Source: Burkholderia sp. HI2500 (GTDB taxonomy: Bacteria; Pseudomonadota; Gammaproteobacteria; Burkholderiales; Burkholderiaceae). From it: DNA of 64,000 nucleotides. The number at the start of each line of letters is the position of its first letter. The first letter of the stretch is position 1. The translations under genes were made by a program, and so were the position numbers. This document shows positions 24,118 through 32,698 of the stretch, piece after piece. Below the pieces are notes generated by a model. The model ran no database searches, had not been told where the DNA came from, and was given only the letters and a program-made list of their open reading frames with translations. The DNA is taken from assembly GCF_002223055.1 (NCBI RefSeq), contig NZ_NKFL01000006.1, positions 1,116,001 through 1,180,000 of the forward strand, written 5' to 3'.

Positions 24118-26418
24118 TCACCCGATCCGCCACCACCGCGGCAGCAGATCGCGCACTTCGCGCCGCCGGTAACGGTCGTCGATCAGGTGCACGACGCCTT
24201 CGTCGTGCTCGGTGCGGATCACGCGCCCTGCCGCCTGCACGACTTTCTGCAAGCCCGGGTACAGGTACATGTAGTCGTAGCCGTTGCCGAAGCGCGCGTC
24301 CATCGCACGCCGCATCTGCTCGTTGACGTCGTTGACCTGCGGCAACCCGAGCGTCGCGATGAACGCGCCGATCAGCCGCTCGCCGACCAGGTCCACGCCT
24401 TCCGAGAACGCGCCGCCCAGCACCGCGAAGCCGACGCCGCGCCCGCCTGCGTCGAAGCGGGCGAGAAAGGCGTCGCGCTCGCTTTCCGCCATGCCGGGCG
24501 CCTGCGCCCAGACGGGCACGTCCGGATGCCGCGTCTGCATCAGCGCGACCACGCGCCCCAGGTAGTCGAAGCTGCTCAGGAAGCCGAGGTAGTTGCCGGG
24601 CCGTGTCGCGTATTGCGCGGCGATCAGGTCGGCGATCGGTTCGAGCGAACGGTCGCGGTCGCGCCAGCGCGTCGACACGTGGCTCGCGACGCGCACCGTC
24701 AGTTGCTCGGCGCGGAACGGCCCGTCGACGTCGAGCCAGCCCGTGTCGCCGGGCAACCCGAGCGTGTCGCGATAGAAATGAAACGGGCTCAGCGTGCCCG
24801 AGAACAGCACGGTCGCGCACGCGGCTTCGTAGCGCGGCGCGAGAAAGCCGGCCGGAATCACGTTGCGCACGCACAGCGTCGACTGGACGCGGCGCCGGCG
24901 GCCGGCCGACGCCACGCCGTCCAGCGCCGGCTGGCGCGGCATCGGTTCGCCGTGCAGCGTCGCGTCGAAGATCGACGCGCTGTCGAACGCTTCGGCCAGC
25001 ACGCCGAACTGGATCGCCTCGAAATGAAACCGCAGCAGTGCATCGCCGTTCGCGCGCGGCGCGTCGGCCAGGTGTTCACCGATTGCCGCAATGAGGTTCT
25101 GCACGGCCGACACGATCGGGCCCGGAATCTCCGGATACGCGGCATAGCGCTCGGCCTGCGCGCGACTGACCGAGCCCCAGGCGCGGGCGAGCCGGTCGAA
25201 CGCCTTGCGCAGTGCCGCGGGCGCAACCTCGCGCGCCGCCGCGAACGCGAACGGGTCGAGCGATGCGCTGTACATCTTCCTCGCGCGATCGAGCAGGTTG
25301 TGCGCTTCGTCGACGAGCACGCCGACGCGCCACTGGTTCTGCTGCGCGAGCGTGTGCAGCATCGCGCTGCCGTCGTAGTAGTAGTTGTAGTCGCCGATCA
25401 CCATGTCGGACCAGCGCGCGAGCTCCTGCGACAGGTAGTACGGGCAGACGTCGTGCGCGAGCGCGGCCGCGCGCACCGTGTCGCGGTCGAGCAGCCCGGC
25501 CTCGATGGCCGCATCGCGCGCGGCCGGCAGCCGGTCGTAGAAGCCTTTCGCGAGCGGACACGATTCGCCGTGGCATGCGCTGTCCGGATGCTCGCACGCC
25601 TTGTCGCGCGCGACGAGTTCCAGCACGCGCAGCGGCAGCACGGGCGTGCCGGCGCCGAGCGTCGTCGCCGCCTCGAGTGCGAGCGCGCGGCCGGGTGTCT
25701 TCGCGGTCAGGAAGTACACATGATCGAGCTCGCCCTCGCCGCAGGCCTTCAGCAGCGGAAACACGGTGCCGAGCGTCTTGCCGATGCCGGTCGGCGCCTG
25801 CGCCATCAGGCACCGCTCGTCGCGTGCCGCGCGATAGACGGCCACCGCCAGCTCGCGCTGGCCGCTGCGGAACTGGCCGTGCGGAAACGCCAGCGCGCGC
25901 AGCGCCGCATCGCGCGCCGCCCGATGGGCCGTCTCGCGCTCGGCCCAGCCGACGAAGCATGCGCACTGCTCGGCAAAGAACGTCGCAAGCTCGGCCGCGC
26001 CCAGCGTTTGCGTCAGCACCGTCTCGCGCTCGGACACGATGTCGAAATATACGAGCGCGACGTCGATTTCCGGGAGGCTGCGCGCGTCGCACATCAGGTG
26101 CGCGTAGACCTTTGCCTGCGCCCAGTGCAGCGCGCGGTGGTTGTCGGGCATCGCATCGAGGCTGCCGCGATAAGTCTTGATTTCCTCGAGACGGTTCGCC
26201 ACCGGGTCGTAGCCGTCCGCGCGGCCGCGCACGGTGAGCGTGCCCCAGGTGCCGGTCAGCGCGATCTCGGTTTCGTAGCGGGCGCCGCGATTCGACGTGA
26301 CCGCGCCGTGGCCGGCGATGCCTTCGAGCGCGGTCGGTGCGGGCGTGAAGCGCAGGTCGAGGTCGCCGCGTCGCGCGGTGAACTCGCACATCGCCCGCAC
26401 CGCGACGACGTAGCTCAT
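24118..26418 (-). CDS. DinG/Rad3-family helicase with N-terminal nuclease-like domain
   Basis: DNA repair helicase of 766 aa. Residues ~1-115 carry a PD-(D/E)XK (RecB/Cas4-like) pattern: RADGYD (D68), EEIKTYRG (E79, K81) and WAQAKVYAHLM (Q101...Y). Residues ~185-750 are an XPD-type superfamily 2 helicase: Walker A APTGIGKT at 208, four iron-sulfur cysteines (C275, C282, C287, C325), DEAH box at 370 and the C-terminal motif VQAAGRVIRTEHDEGVV. It resembles the helicases found beside bacterial FAN1. Its ATG overlaps the stop of the upstream FAN1-like gene by 4 bp, so the two form a coupled operon that begins at a LexA box. Expected direction is 5'-3' unwinding. Confidence 0.9.
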   Translation of the reverse strand: MSYVVAVRAMCEFTARRGDLDLRFTPAPTALEGIAGHGAVTSNRGARYETEIALTGTWGTLTVRGRADGYDPVANRLEEIKTYRGSLDAMPDNHRALHWAQAKVYAHLMCDARSLPEIDVALVYFDIVSERETVLTQTLGAAELATFFAEQCACFVGWAERETAHRAARDAALRALAFPHGQFRSGQRELAVAVYRAARDERCLMAQAPTGIGKTLGTVFPLLKACGEGELDHVYFLTAKTPGRALALEAATTLGAGTPVLPLRVLELVARDKACEHPDSACHGESCPLAKGFYDRLPAARDAAIEAGLLDRDTVRAAALAHDVCPYYLSQELARWSDMVIGDYNYYYDGSAMLHTLAQQNQWRVGVLVDEAHNLLDRARKMYSASLDPFAFAAAREVAPAALRKAFDRLARAWGSVSRAQAERYAAYPEIPGPIVSAVQNLIAAIGEHLADAPRANGDALLRFHFEAIQFGVLAEAFDSASIFDATLHGEPMPRQPALDGVASAGRRRRVQSTLCVRNVIPAGFLAPRYEAACATVLFSGTLSPFHFYRDTLGLPGDTGWLDVDGPFRAEQLTVRVASHVSTRWRDRDRSLEPIADLIAAQYATRPGNYLGFLSSFDYLGRVVALMQTRHPDVPVWAQAPGMAESERDAFLARFDAGGRGVGFAVLGGAFSEGVDLVGERLIGAFIATLGLPQVNDVNEQMRRAMDARFGNGYDYMYLYPGLQKVVQAAGRVIRTEHDEGVVHLIDDRYRRREVRDLLPRWWRIG

Positions 26419-28109
26419 GCGGACAGCCCCGCCGCTTCGGCGTGCGCGACGCCCTCACCGGCCCACTCGACATCGATCACGCGCACCGGCATGCCGTGCG
26501 CGACGCAGTACGCGAGCCAGCGCGTCTGGTTGTCCTGCAGGCGGTCGCCGGGGCCTTTCACCTCGATCAGCTCGTAGCGGCGCTCGCCGGGCCAGAAGCG
26601 GACGAGATCGGGCAGCCCCGAGCGGTTGCTGCGGATATCCGCGAGCAGGCGCGTGAACCACAGCCTCAGGTGTTCGGGCGGCAGGCATGCGAGCGCCTCG
26701 TCGAGCAACGCGTCCGTCAGCACGCCCCAGAACACGAACGGCGATTGCAGCCCGGTCTTCGTCGCGAAATGCCGGCGGATCGTGTCGCGATACGCACCCG
26801 AATCGAGCTGCGCAAAGCACGCGGCGAACGCTTCCGCACGACGCGCGAGGAAATCGGGTGCGTGCAGATCGGCCGGGCCGCGCTGGAACGGGTGGAAGAA
26901 CGCACCGGGCACCGCGGCGAACACGGGCTCCCAGCACAGCAGCCCGAACAGCGAATTGATCAGCGTATTTTCGACGTAATGGACCGGCGAAGCCGGCTGC
27001 GCAAGATGGTCGCGCACGGCGAACTCGACACTGACGAACGCATCGGGACGCGCGATCACGAGCGTCGCGCGCGGCACGTCTGCGGCGGCAGCGGCACGTT
27101 CGACACGCTGGCCGAGCCGGCGCTGCAGGCGCGGCAGCATGCGCTCGACACGCTGGCGCTCCTCGTCGCTCTCGAAGCTGCAGCGCGCATCGAGCGCCAG
27201 CGCGAGCGCCTCGCCGTCACGCCCGCAGCGTTCGAGCACGCGGATGCGCCGATGGCGGCTGCCGGGCCATGCGCTGCGTGCATACGCGTCGAGCGCGCCG
27301 TCCCAGTCGGCCCGGCGCTCACACGTCTGCCCGAGCGCGAACATCAGCTTCGCGCGACGCGTCGCGAGCCACGGCTGGGCGCAGCCGACCGCGTCGATGG
27401 CGCGCATCAGGTCGTCGAACGGCAGATCGTCGGGCCACGCGTCGAGCGCGTCGCGACACGTCTGCAGCGCGAGATACGCATCGACGTCGCCGCGCTGCTG
27501 GAACGCACGCGACGACGGCGCGATCGGCACGCTTTCGTACTGGAACACGCCGAGATCGGCGAGCACGAACTCGCTCCAGTCCTGATGGAGATTGCCGAAG
27601 AACATCAGGCGCAGCCGGTCGCACAGCGCGCCGACCGTCACGCGCAGCACGCGGTCGCCGGCCTGCACGCACCACGCGTCGAGCGGTTGCGCGACGTCGT
27701 GCGCGGGCCGCAGCCGTTCGAGCCATTCGGGCTTGCGCTCGCCGGCATGCGCGGCGAGTGCCGGGAAGATGCGCAGCAGATCGGCCTTGGTCGACAGCGC
27801 GAACAGTTCGTCGAGCGTCAGCGCAGGCGCCGGATCGACCCAGCCGAGTGCGACGAGCGGCGCGACCGCGTCGAGCGTGCAGCCGATTTCGTCGTAGACG
27901 AGCTTGCTGGCGCGGAAGTCGGACCCGTTGCGCATCAGCATCCGCACGAGCAGCGCGCGCGACGCCTGCGGCAGCGTCGCGAACTGCCGGACGAACGCGT
28001 GCTCGTGTGCGTCGAACAGGTCGTCGTAACGCGCGCCGAGCCAGGCCAGCGCGCGTTCGAAATTGGTCAGGTAGTAAAACGCCGGGGGCGTCGGCGATGC
28101 AGGCGTCAC
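26415..28109 (-). CDS. FAN1-type VRR-NUC structure-specific nuclease
   Basis: Protein of 564 aa with the architecture of bacterial FAN1, a 5' flap endonuclease/exonuclease that processes interstrand crosslinks. An N-terminal SAP-like helical region (ALLVRMLMRNGSDFRASKLVYDEIG, residues ~51-75) is followed by a winged/TPR-like middle. The C-terminal VRR-NUC domain has the nuclease signature PD (500-501), EVKG (516-519) and GDRLQDNQ. All catalytic positions look intact. It is first in a two-gene operon with the helicase, and a perfect LexA-type box lies 13 bp upstream of its ATG, so SOS induction is very likely. Confidence 0.92.
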   Translation of the reverse strand: MTPASPTPPAFYYLTNFERALAWLGARYDDLFDAHEHAFVRQFATLPQASRALLVRMLMRNGSDFRASKLVYDEIGCTLDAVAPLVALGWVDPAPALTLDELFALSTKADLLRIFPALAAHAGERKPEWLERLRPAHDVAQPLDAWCVQAGDRVLRVTVGALCDRLRLMFFGNLHQDWSEFVLADLGVFQYESVPIAPSSRAFQQRGDVDAYLALQTCRDALDAWPDDLPFDDLMRAIDAVGCAQPWLATRRAKLMFALGQTCERRADWDGALDAYARSAWPGSRHRRIRVLERCGRDGEALALALDARCSFESDEERQRVERMLPRLQRRLGQRVERAAAAADVPRATLVIARPDAFVSVEFAVRDHLAQPASPVHYVENTLINSLFGLLCWEPVFAAVPGAFFHPFQRGPADLHAPDFLARRAEAFAACFAQLDSGAYRDTIRRHFATKTGLQSPFVFWGVLTDALLDEALACLPPEHLRLWFTRLLADIRSNRSGLPDLVRFWPGERRYELIEVKGPGDRLQDNQTRWLAYCVAHGMPVRVIDVEWAGEGVAHAEAAGLSA

Positions 28110-28121
28110 GGGGATCGATCA

Positions 28122-28137
28122 CTGTACATTTGTACAG
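28122..28137 (-). promoter_or_regulatory. LexA (SOS) box
   Basis: CTGTACATTTGTACAG, which fits the proteobacterial LexA consensus CTGT-N8-ACAG and has perfect 7-bp arms. It ends 12 bp before the FAN1-like start codon, overlapping the expected promoter or transcript start. Confidence 0.85.
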
Positions 28138-28205
28138 GTCGGAATCATATCAAATGTGACGGCAACTGCCGCACGCCCCGTCGGCGATCGGCTCCCCGGC
28201 CCCAC

Positions 28206-29084
28206 TCAGAACTGGTAATTCACCGACATGTCGAACACGCCGTTGGTCTTCTGCTGCGTGATCGGGCTGTGCGCGGCGCGGCCGACGAGCTGCTCGAGCG
28301 CGCCGTCGATCGTGACGAACCAGTGCTTGTTCACGAACCAGGCCATCGTCACGCCCGCACCGACCGACTTGAGCCCGGCCCCCGATGAATAGGCCGGCAG
28401 CCCCGAGCGCGCGGCGGCGCCCTGGCTCACGCCGAACCAGCTGTTCATGTAGCGCGAATCGGCGAACGACACGGTCGGCCCCGCGAACCAGAAGAAATGC
28501 TCGTTGCTGCCGGGCATCGGCATGTACGCGGAGAAATCGCCGACCCAACCATTCGAGCCGCCGATGCTGCGCCGGATATCCGCGCGCAGTACGAGCGGAA
28601 ACTCCTTCGAGATCACGTAATCGGCCGCCAGTTTCATCACCGGTGCCGCGTTGATGTTGTCGAGGCCGTTCAGGTGCTGGAGGTCGTCGGCCGAGCGGCG
28701 CCCGAGGTCGTAACCGACGGACAGGCTCACGCGCCAGTTCGGCCCGCGCAGCACGTTCGCGCCGAGCCCTTCGCCGGTCGACAGGAAGAACAGGTCGCGA
28801 TAGCGGATATCGATCGTCGGGCCGCCCATCACGCGATAGCGGTCAGAGCCCGCATAGCGTGGCTGCAGCGTCATCGCGGCGCCCATGCTGATATCCCAGG
28901 TGGAGATGTTCGGCTCGTACAGCTTCTGGAGCGGCACGCCCGCCGAGTATTGCCACTCGCCGAGCGGTGAAGGCGTCTGGGCCGACGCGTCGCGGGCGCC
29001 GGCAGCGGCGAGCGCCGCGCAGGCCGACACCCCGGAAACGAACCGGCGTACGCCGGGTGACAACAAAGGGCGAGCAACAGTCAT
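28206..29084 (-). CDS. MipA/OmpV family outer-membrane protein
   Basis: Outer-membrane beta-barrel of 292 aa of the MipA/OmpV type. The signal peptide ends near DASAQ. Repeated strands alternate aromatic and polar residues (RYAGSDRYRVMGGPTIDIRYRDLFFLST), GYDLGRR is typical of the family, and the protein ends in an aromatic residue (YQF) as barrel proteins do. MipA scaffolds a murein hydrolase complex in E. coli, but most members have unknown roles. The start was set at MTVARPLLSPG because it gives a proper signal peptide. It is a single gene, 68 bp downstream of and facing away from the LexA box. Confidence 0.88.
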   Translation of the reverse strand: MTVARPLLSPGVRRFVSGVSACAALAAAGARDASAQTPSPLGEWQYSAGVPLQKLYEPNISTWDISMGAAMTLQPRYAGSDRYRVMGGPTIDIRYRDLFFLSTGEGLGANVLRGPNWRVSLSVGYDLGRRSADDLQHLNGLDNINAAPVMKLAADYVISKEFPLVLRADIRRSIGGSNGWVGDFSAYMPMPGSNEHFFWFAGPTVSFADSRYMNSWFGVSQGAAARSGLPAYSSGAGLKSVGAGVTMAWFVNKHWFVTIDGALEQLVGRAAHSPITQQKTNGVFDMSVNYQF

Positions 29085-29289
29085 CAAGGTCCCCGTCGGT
29101 GGCGCGAAACGAACCTGAATTAAAGAAGCGCATTGCGCCTCTTCGGCTGCAGCGGCTGGCAGCCTGCGGCGCGAACGTAGCGTGCGCTGAATTAACGGAC
29201 ATCCTACGCGACCCACGCGCGGACGCAAAGCGCCCGCTGCGTGCGGGCACTTTGCCGTACGCGGGACAGTCCGGTGAAGCGGAGTGGAA

Positions 29290-29601
29290 TCAGAATCGCT
29301 CGACGTGATAGTCGCCGGCCAGCGCGGCCGGGCTGCGCGTCGACATCATCCGCGAGAAGCCGTCGGCGAGCCGACCGAGCGCGAGCTGCTTCTGGCTCGC
29401 ATCCCAGTGCGTGTAGGTGTCGTACGCGGCATCGTCGAACGACACGGTGACGGCGACCGGGCGGCCGCTGGCGCGAAAGCCGATCTGCAGCACGCCGCCC
29501 GGCAATTCCTCGATGTGATAGCGCAACGAGCGCGATTCGAAGTAGCGGCCCAGCACCTGAGCGATCGCGCGCTTGTCTGGCGATTGCACGTGAATGTCCA
29601 T
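29290..29601 (-). CDS. Small conserved hypothetical protein
   Basis: Protein of 103 aa that I do not recognise. A strong RBS (AAGGAGG) precedes the ATG. It reads as a compact soluble alpha/beta protein: DKRAIAQVLGRYFESRSLRYHIEE, then GRPVAVTVSFDDAAYDTY and DGFSRMMSTRSPAALAG. No signal peptide or metal motif. It belongs to a run of small genes (29.3-32.6 kb) that also includes CBS and PRC-barrel proteins, which suggests a stress-response role. Confidence 0.7.
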   Translation of the reverse strand: MDIHVQSPDKRAIAQVLGRYFESRSLRYHIEELPGGVLQIGFRASGRPVAVTVSFDDAAYDTYTHWDASQKQLALGRLADGFSRMMSTRSPAALAGDYHVERF

Positions 29602-29810
29602 GAGGATCCTCCTTTTTTGAGTGTTCGCGCGGACGGTTGTGATGCACCGCCTCCCGGCATCCGGATCGGTGGCGGGTGCGACGGCGGGTCGCCCTGCGGC
29701 AGCCCGTCTGGCACGGGCGGATCGACGGGATCGTCGTGCCCGGGCGGCGGCGGGTCCGGGTCGACATCGGGCGTCGTCGGCTCGGGGCGGTGCATGGATG
29801 GCGTCTTCAT
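29346..29810 (-). CDS. Possible proline-rich small protein, overlaps the next gene
   Basis: Doubtful. The first ~50 codons after the ATG read MKTPSMHRPEPTTPDVDPD, then many PPPG and DPP units, unlike a random frame. The rest runs out of frame through the small gene at 29290-29601 and turns Arg/Ser-rich, as a shadow would. Either a short Pro-rich gene has lost its stop or this is a chance composition. Confidence 0.25.
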   Translation of the reverse strand: MKTPSMHRPEPTTPDVDPDPPPPGHDDPVDPPVPDGLPQGDPPSHPPPIRMPGGGASQPSARTLKKGGSSWTFTCNRQTSARSLRCWAATSNRARCAITSRNCRAACCRSAFAPAAARSPSPCRSTMPRTTPTRTGMRARSSSRSVGSPTASRG

Positions 29811-29921
29811 GTCTCTCCTGCGCGACGGCGCGCGCATCTCGATGGCGCCGGCATCGCGCGCAAGCGGCGTGCCCGCTCCCGCGCGCCCGGTTGCCCGCTC
29901 CGGTCGGACGCTGTCGTGCGC

Positions 29922-30221
29922 TCAGTCGTCGTAGGCCGCCATCACCAGCCACATCGTGCGGCCTTCTGCGGTCAGCCGGGCCGCGAGCGCGAACCGGTCG
30001 GACGGCGTGCATTCCGCGACGAGCGCCCGCTGCGCGCGCTCGGGGCCGTCGTAGACGGTGTCGTTCAGTTCGCGTACCTCGTCCTTGCCGTCGAACATGC
30101 GCCGCTCGGGCCGATAGACCCGCGACTCGCGCTTCCACGTGTCGAAACGCTCGCGCAGGTGGGCGAAATCGCCGCCGCATACGTTCGCGTCGTAACGTAT
30201 TCTTTCCCTGGATGCATTCAT
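29922..30221 (-). CDS. Small conserved hypothetical protein
   Basis: Soluble protein of 99 aa, not recognised. It is rich in charged residues at the start (RERIRYDANVCGGDFAHLRERFDTWKRESRVYRPERRMF) and ends MWLVMAAYDD. Adjacent ATG codons at 30224 and 30221 are both possible starts. Composition and codon bias look coding. It lies between two small genes of the same neighbourhood. Confidence 0.6.
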   Translation of the reverse strand: MNASRERIRYDANVCGGDFAHLRERFDTWKRESRVYRPERRMFDGKDEVRELNDTVYDGPERAQRALVAECTPSDRFALAARLTAEGRTMWLVMAAYDD

Positions 30222-30356
30222 CACGATGTCCTCTCAACCACGCCGACGGCGCGCGTGACTGCGCAGCGTGCGGTTTCGCCAACGCGCAACCGTCGTGCCG
30301 ACGGCCCGCGCAGGCATGGCGCTTGCGCCTCTATCCATGACCAAGGAGGTTCGACC

Positions 30357-30605
30357 ATGACCGTTCACGCCCCCGGCCGCCACGACGCCGTGTCACCGGC
30401 TGCCGGACTGCTCTGGCTCGCCACGTCGCGTCCGCCGTCCAAAGACAAGACGGAGGAACGCATCGACGAGGGCCTCGAGGAGACGTTTCCGGCCAGCGAC
30501 CCGCCCGCCGTGGGCGGCGCGACCCGTATCGATCCTGCCAAGCCATCCGGCAAGCACGAACGCCGCTCGCCGGACGTCCCTTCACCGCCCCGCGATCACG
30601 GCTGA
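30357..30605 (+). CDS. Small conserved protein with acidic SFPASDPP-type motif
   Basis: Protein of 82 aa. The central segment DKTEERIDEGLEETFPASDPPA is a recurring motif of small proteobacterial proteins of unknown function. No transmembrane segment or cofactor site. AAGGAGG lies upstream of the ATG. It is followed by the 39-aa membrane peptide gene and may share its transcript. Confidence 0.75.
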   Translation: MTVHAPGRHDAVSPAAGLLWLATSRPPSKDKTEERIDEGLEETFPASDPPAVGGATRIDPAKPSGKHERRSPDVPSPPRDHG

Positions 30606-30671
30606 CGGCGGCAACCGGCCCGCGCTGCGCGGCGGCGCAGCCGCGTGCCGGAGCAATCTGGAGTTGATCTG

Positions 30672-30791
30672 ATGAAACGCCTTGAACGTAGATGGCATGA
30701 AATCAGCGGCGCCGCCGGCGTTGCCGCGCTGGCGGCGATCGAAAGCGCGGTGGTGCTCGCGATCGTCGCGATGACGGGCATCGGCCACTGA
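30672..30791 (+). CDS. 39-aa single-span membrane peptide
   Basis: A short frame: basic MKRLERRWHEISG, then GVAALAAIESAVVLAIVAMTGI as one membrane helix, ending GH. GGAG is present 12-13 bases upstream, a bit far. The positive-inside start and clean hydrophobic helix make a real small membrane protein plausible. No family recognised. Confidence 0.5.
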   Translation: MKRLERRWHEISGAAGVAALAAIESAVVLAIVAMTGIGH

Positions 30792-30983
30792 GGTCCTGCC
30801 CCGCCCGCTCGCGGCTGTCGCCGTGGAAGATGTACAAGCGGGCTGGCAAATTTCTCCGTCGCCTGGCCGGCGCGGCCCGTTCACGCTAGTGGCGGGCTTG
30901 CGCTGGCCCCAGGCCCGGCGTGTGCGGCCCGTGCGCGGCACGCCATCTGCTCCCCGATAGTCTTGCTCACGAAGGAGACGTTC

Positions 30984-31415
30984 ATGTATCGCGTCACCGA
31001 GATCATGTCGCGCGACGTGGTGTGCGTCGCGCCGACCGACACGATTCGCCACGCGGCCGAACTGATGCAGCGCTTCGATATCGGCGTGCTGCCCGTTTGC
31101 GACGGCGCCGAACTCGTCGCGATCGTGACCGACCGCGACCTCGCGGTGCGCGGACTGTCGCACGGCCATTCGTCCGATACGCCCGTGCAGGCGGTCGCGT
31201 CCCAACCCGTGCAGTGGTGCGTCGAGGACGACGGTGTCGGCGACGTCCAGCAGCGGATGGCCGACGTGCAGTTGCATCGAATGCCGGTGCTCGACCGCAA
31301 CCGGCGGCTGGTCGGCATCGTGTCGCTCGGCGACATCGCGACGCGCGCCGGCGGCCCCGAGCGCGACGAGCTGGCCAATACGCTCGAGGACGTGTCACTG
31401 CCGCGCCGGCGCTGA
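30984..31415 (+). CDS. CBS-domain protein
   Basis: Protein of 143 aa composed of two CBS domains, which as a Bateman pair usually bind adenine nucleotides. First repeat: VTEIMSRDVVCVAPTDTIRHAAELMQRFDIGVLPVCD; second: DVQQRMADVQLHRMPVLDRNRRLVGIVSLGDIATRAG. It has no attached enzyme domain, as in many stress-induced Burkholderia proteins. GAAGGAG precedes the ATG. It is followed 37 bp later by a PRC-barrel gene, likely in the same operon. Such proteins often accompany universal stress proteins in low-oxygen loci. Confidence 0.92.
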   Translation: MYRVTEIMSRDVVCVAPTDTIRHAAELMQRFDIGVLPVCDGAELVAIVTDRDLAVRGLSHGHSSDTPVQAVASQPVQWCVEDDGVGDVQQRMADVQLHRMPVLDRNRRLVGIVSLGDIATRAGGPERDELANTLEDVSLPRRR

Positions 31416-31452
31416 CCGGCGCCCGGGTGCCGCTTCGACCAGGAGGTGTTCG

Positions 31453-31968
31453 ATGACAACGGACAGACCGTCGCGTGACGACACGCGCATCGTCGGCGGC
31501 AACCGCCGCACGGCCGGCGGCGGGCCGGGGCCCGACGTGATGGCCGCCCGCACGCTCGAAGGCGATCGCGTGCTGACGATGGACGGCGACGACATCGGCC
31601 AGGTCGCCGACATCATGCTCGACGTGCGCTCCGGCCGGATCGCGTATGCGGTCGTGTCGGCGGGCAACCCGCCCGGGAGCGGCGACAAGCTGCTCGCGGT
31701 GCCGTGGAACGTGCTCGTGCTCGACGTCGAGCGCCGCTGCTTCGTGTTGCCCGTCGCCACCGAACGCGTGCGCGAAGCCCCCGGCTTCGACCGGAAGCGC
31801 TGGCCCGCCATGGCCGATCCAGAATGGGCCGAGGCGCTGCATGCGTACTATGGCAGTTCGCCGTACTGGCTGATCGAGGAAGGTGAAACGGCGCTGGATG
31901 CTCCGCCGCATGAGGCGTCGCCGGGCGGCCCCGACGCCCCTGAAAGCCCTGACGGCGGCAAGCGGTAG
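31453..31968 (+). CDS. PRC-barrel domain protein
   Basis: Protein of 171 aa with a single PRC-barrel, DDIGQVADIMLDVRSGRIAYAVVSAG followed by LLAVPWNVLVLDVERRCFVLP. The domain folds as a small beta-barrel and is used in RNA processing and photosynthetic reaction centres; stand-alone stress-related copies have no defined role. The C-terminus is acidic and Pro-rich (PHEASPGGPDAPESPDGG). AGGAGG precedes the ATG. It lies in a presumed operon with the upstream CBS protein. Confidence 0.9.
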   Translation: MTTDRPSRDDTRIVGGNRRTAGGGPGPDVMAARTLEGDRVLTMDGDDIGQVADIMLDVRSGRIAYAVVSAGNPPGSGDKLLAVPWNVLVLDVERRCFVLPVATERVREAPGFDRKRWPAMADPEWAEALHAYYGSSPYWLIEEGETALDAPPHEASPGGPDAPESPDGGKR

Positions 31969-31980
31969 CGCAATCGGCGC

Positions 31981-32592
31981 TCAGTGTGCGGCCGCCACCG
32001 TCTGCGCGAGTTGCCGGGCGGCGGCCAGGTGCGCCTTCAGCGTCGGCAACGCGTGGGCCGCGAACGCGCGAAGCTGCGGATCGCGGCCGTTCCGCGCCTC
32101 TGTTTCGTAGAGCCTGATCGCTTCTTCATGCGCGCGCGGGCCCGCCAGCGCGACATAGGCCGTATCGAACGCATGCCCTTCCTTGGTTCGCAACGCGGTC
32201 ACGGCCGGATCGACGAGCATCCGCGACTGAACCGGTACGCCCTTGGTCGCGCCAAGCTCCCGCAATTCGCCGGCGAGCCGTCCATGATCGTCGACCATCC
32301 GGCGGGCGAACGCCTTCACGTTGGGGTTCGACGAGCGGTCGAGCGCGAGCTGGCCGGCCTGCCGCGCCACCTTGCCGATCATGCCGGCCTTGTCGATGAA
32401 TTCGACATCGATACCGGTCGGCCGCTGGGTCATGCCGGCCTCGTCGGGCGTCGTGCCGGGGCGGATGACGCCTGGCGCGACCTGGGCCGACGAAGCGGGT
32501 AACGCCTGCGCATGGGCGAGTACGGCGATGGAGGCGCCGACGGTCGCGGCCAGCACGATCACCGCTGGCCGATGAAGTCGATTCGTTTTCAT
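31981..32592 (-). CDS. DUF4142 periplasmic protein
   Basis: Exported protein of 203 aa. The signal peptide (RPAVIVLAATVGASIAVLAHAQA) is followed by a helical DUF4142 (ferritin-like) domain: FIDKAGMIGKVARQAGQLALDRSSNPNVKAFARRMVDDH, then PRAHEEAIRLYETEARNGRDPQLRAFAAHALPTLKAHL. The family is linked to stress and membrane functions, but the biochemistry is unknown. It is convergent with the PRC-barrel gene, its stop lying 13 bp away. Confidence 0.9.
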   Translation of the reverse strand: MKTNRLHRPAVIVLAATVGASIAVLAHAQALPASSAQVAPGVIRPGTTPDEAGMTQRPTGIDVEFIDKAGMIGKVARQAGQLALDRSSNPNVKAFARRMVDDHGRLAGELRELGATKGVPVQSRMLVDPAVTALRTKEGHAFDTAYVALAGPRAHEEAIRLYETEARNGRDPQLRAFAAHALPTLKAHLAAARQLAQTVAAAH

Positions 32593-32698
32593 CCGGACCT
32601 CCGTGTGGCGCGACAGGGCGGCCCGGCCGCGCGGGTTGCCGTTGCGTCCGTCGCGCCGCCTCCCTTCGTCATGACCCGGCGAGCCGCCACGCCGGCTG

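Noticed and set aside
24187..26577. 796-aa plus-strand frame opposite the helicase
   Set aside because: Same artefact; the minus strand carries Walker A, iron-sulfur and DEAH motifs in order.
26442..28388. 648-aa plus-strand frame opposite the FAN1-like gene
   Set aside because: A GC-rich antisense artefact, Arg/Glu/Ala-rich with no domain; the minus-strand gene has intact nuclease motifs.
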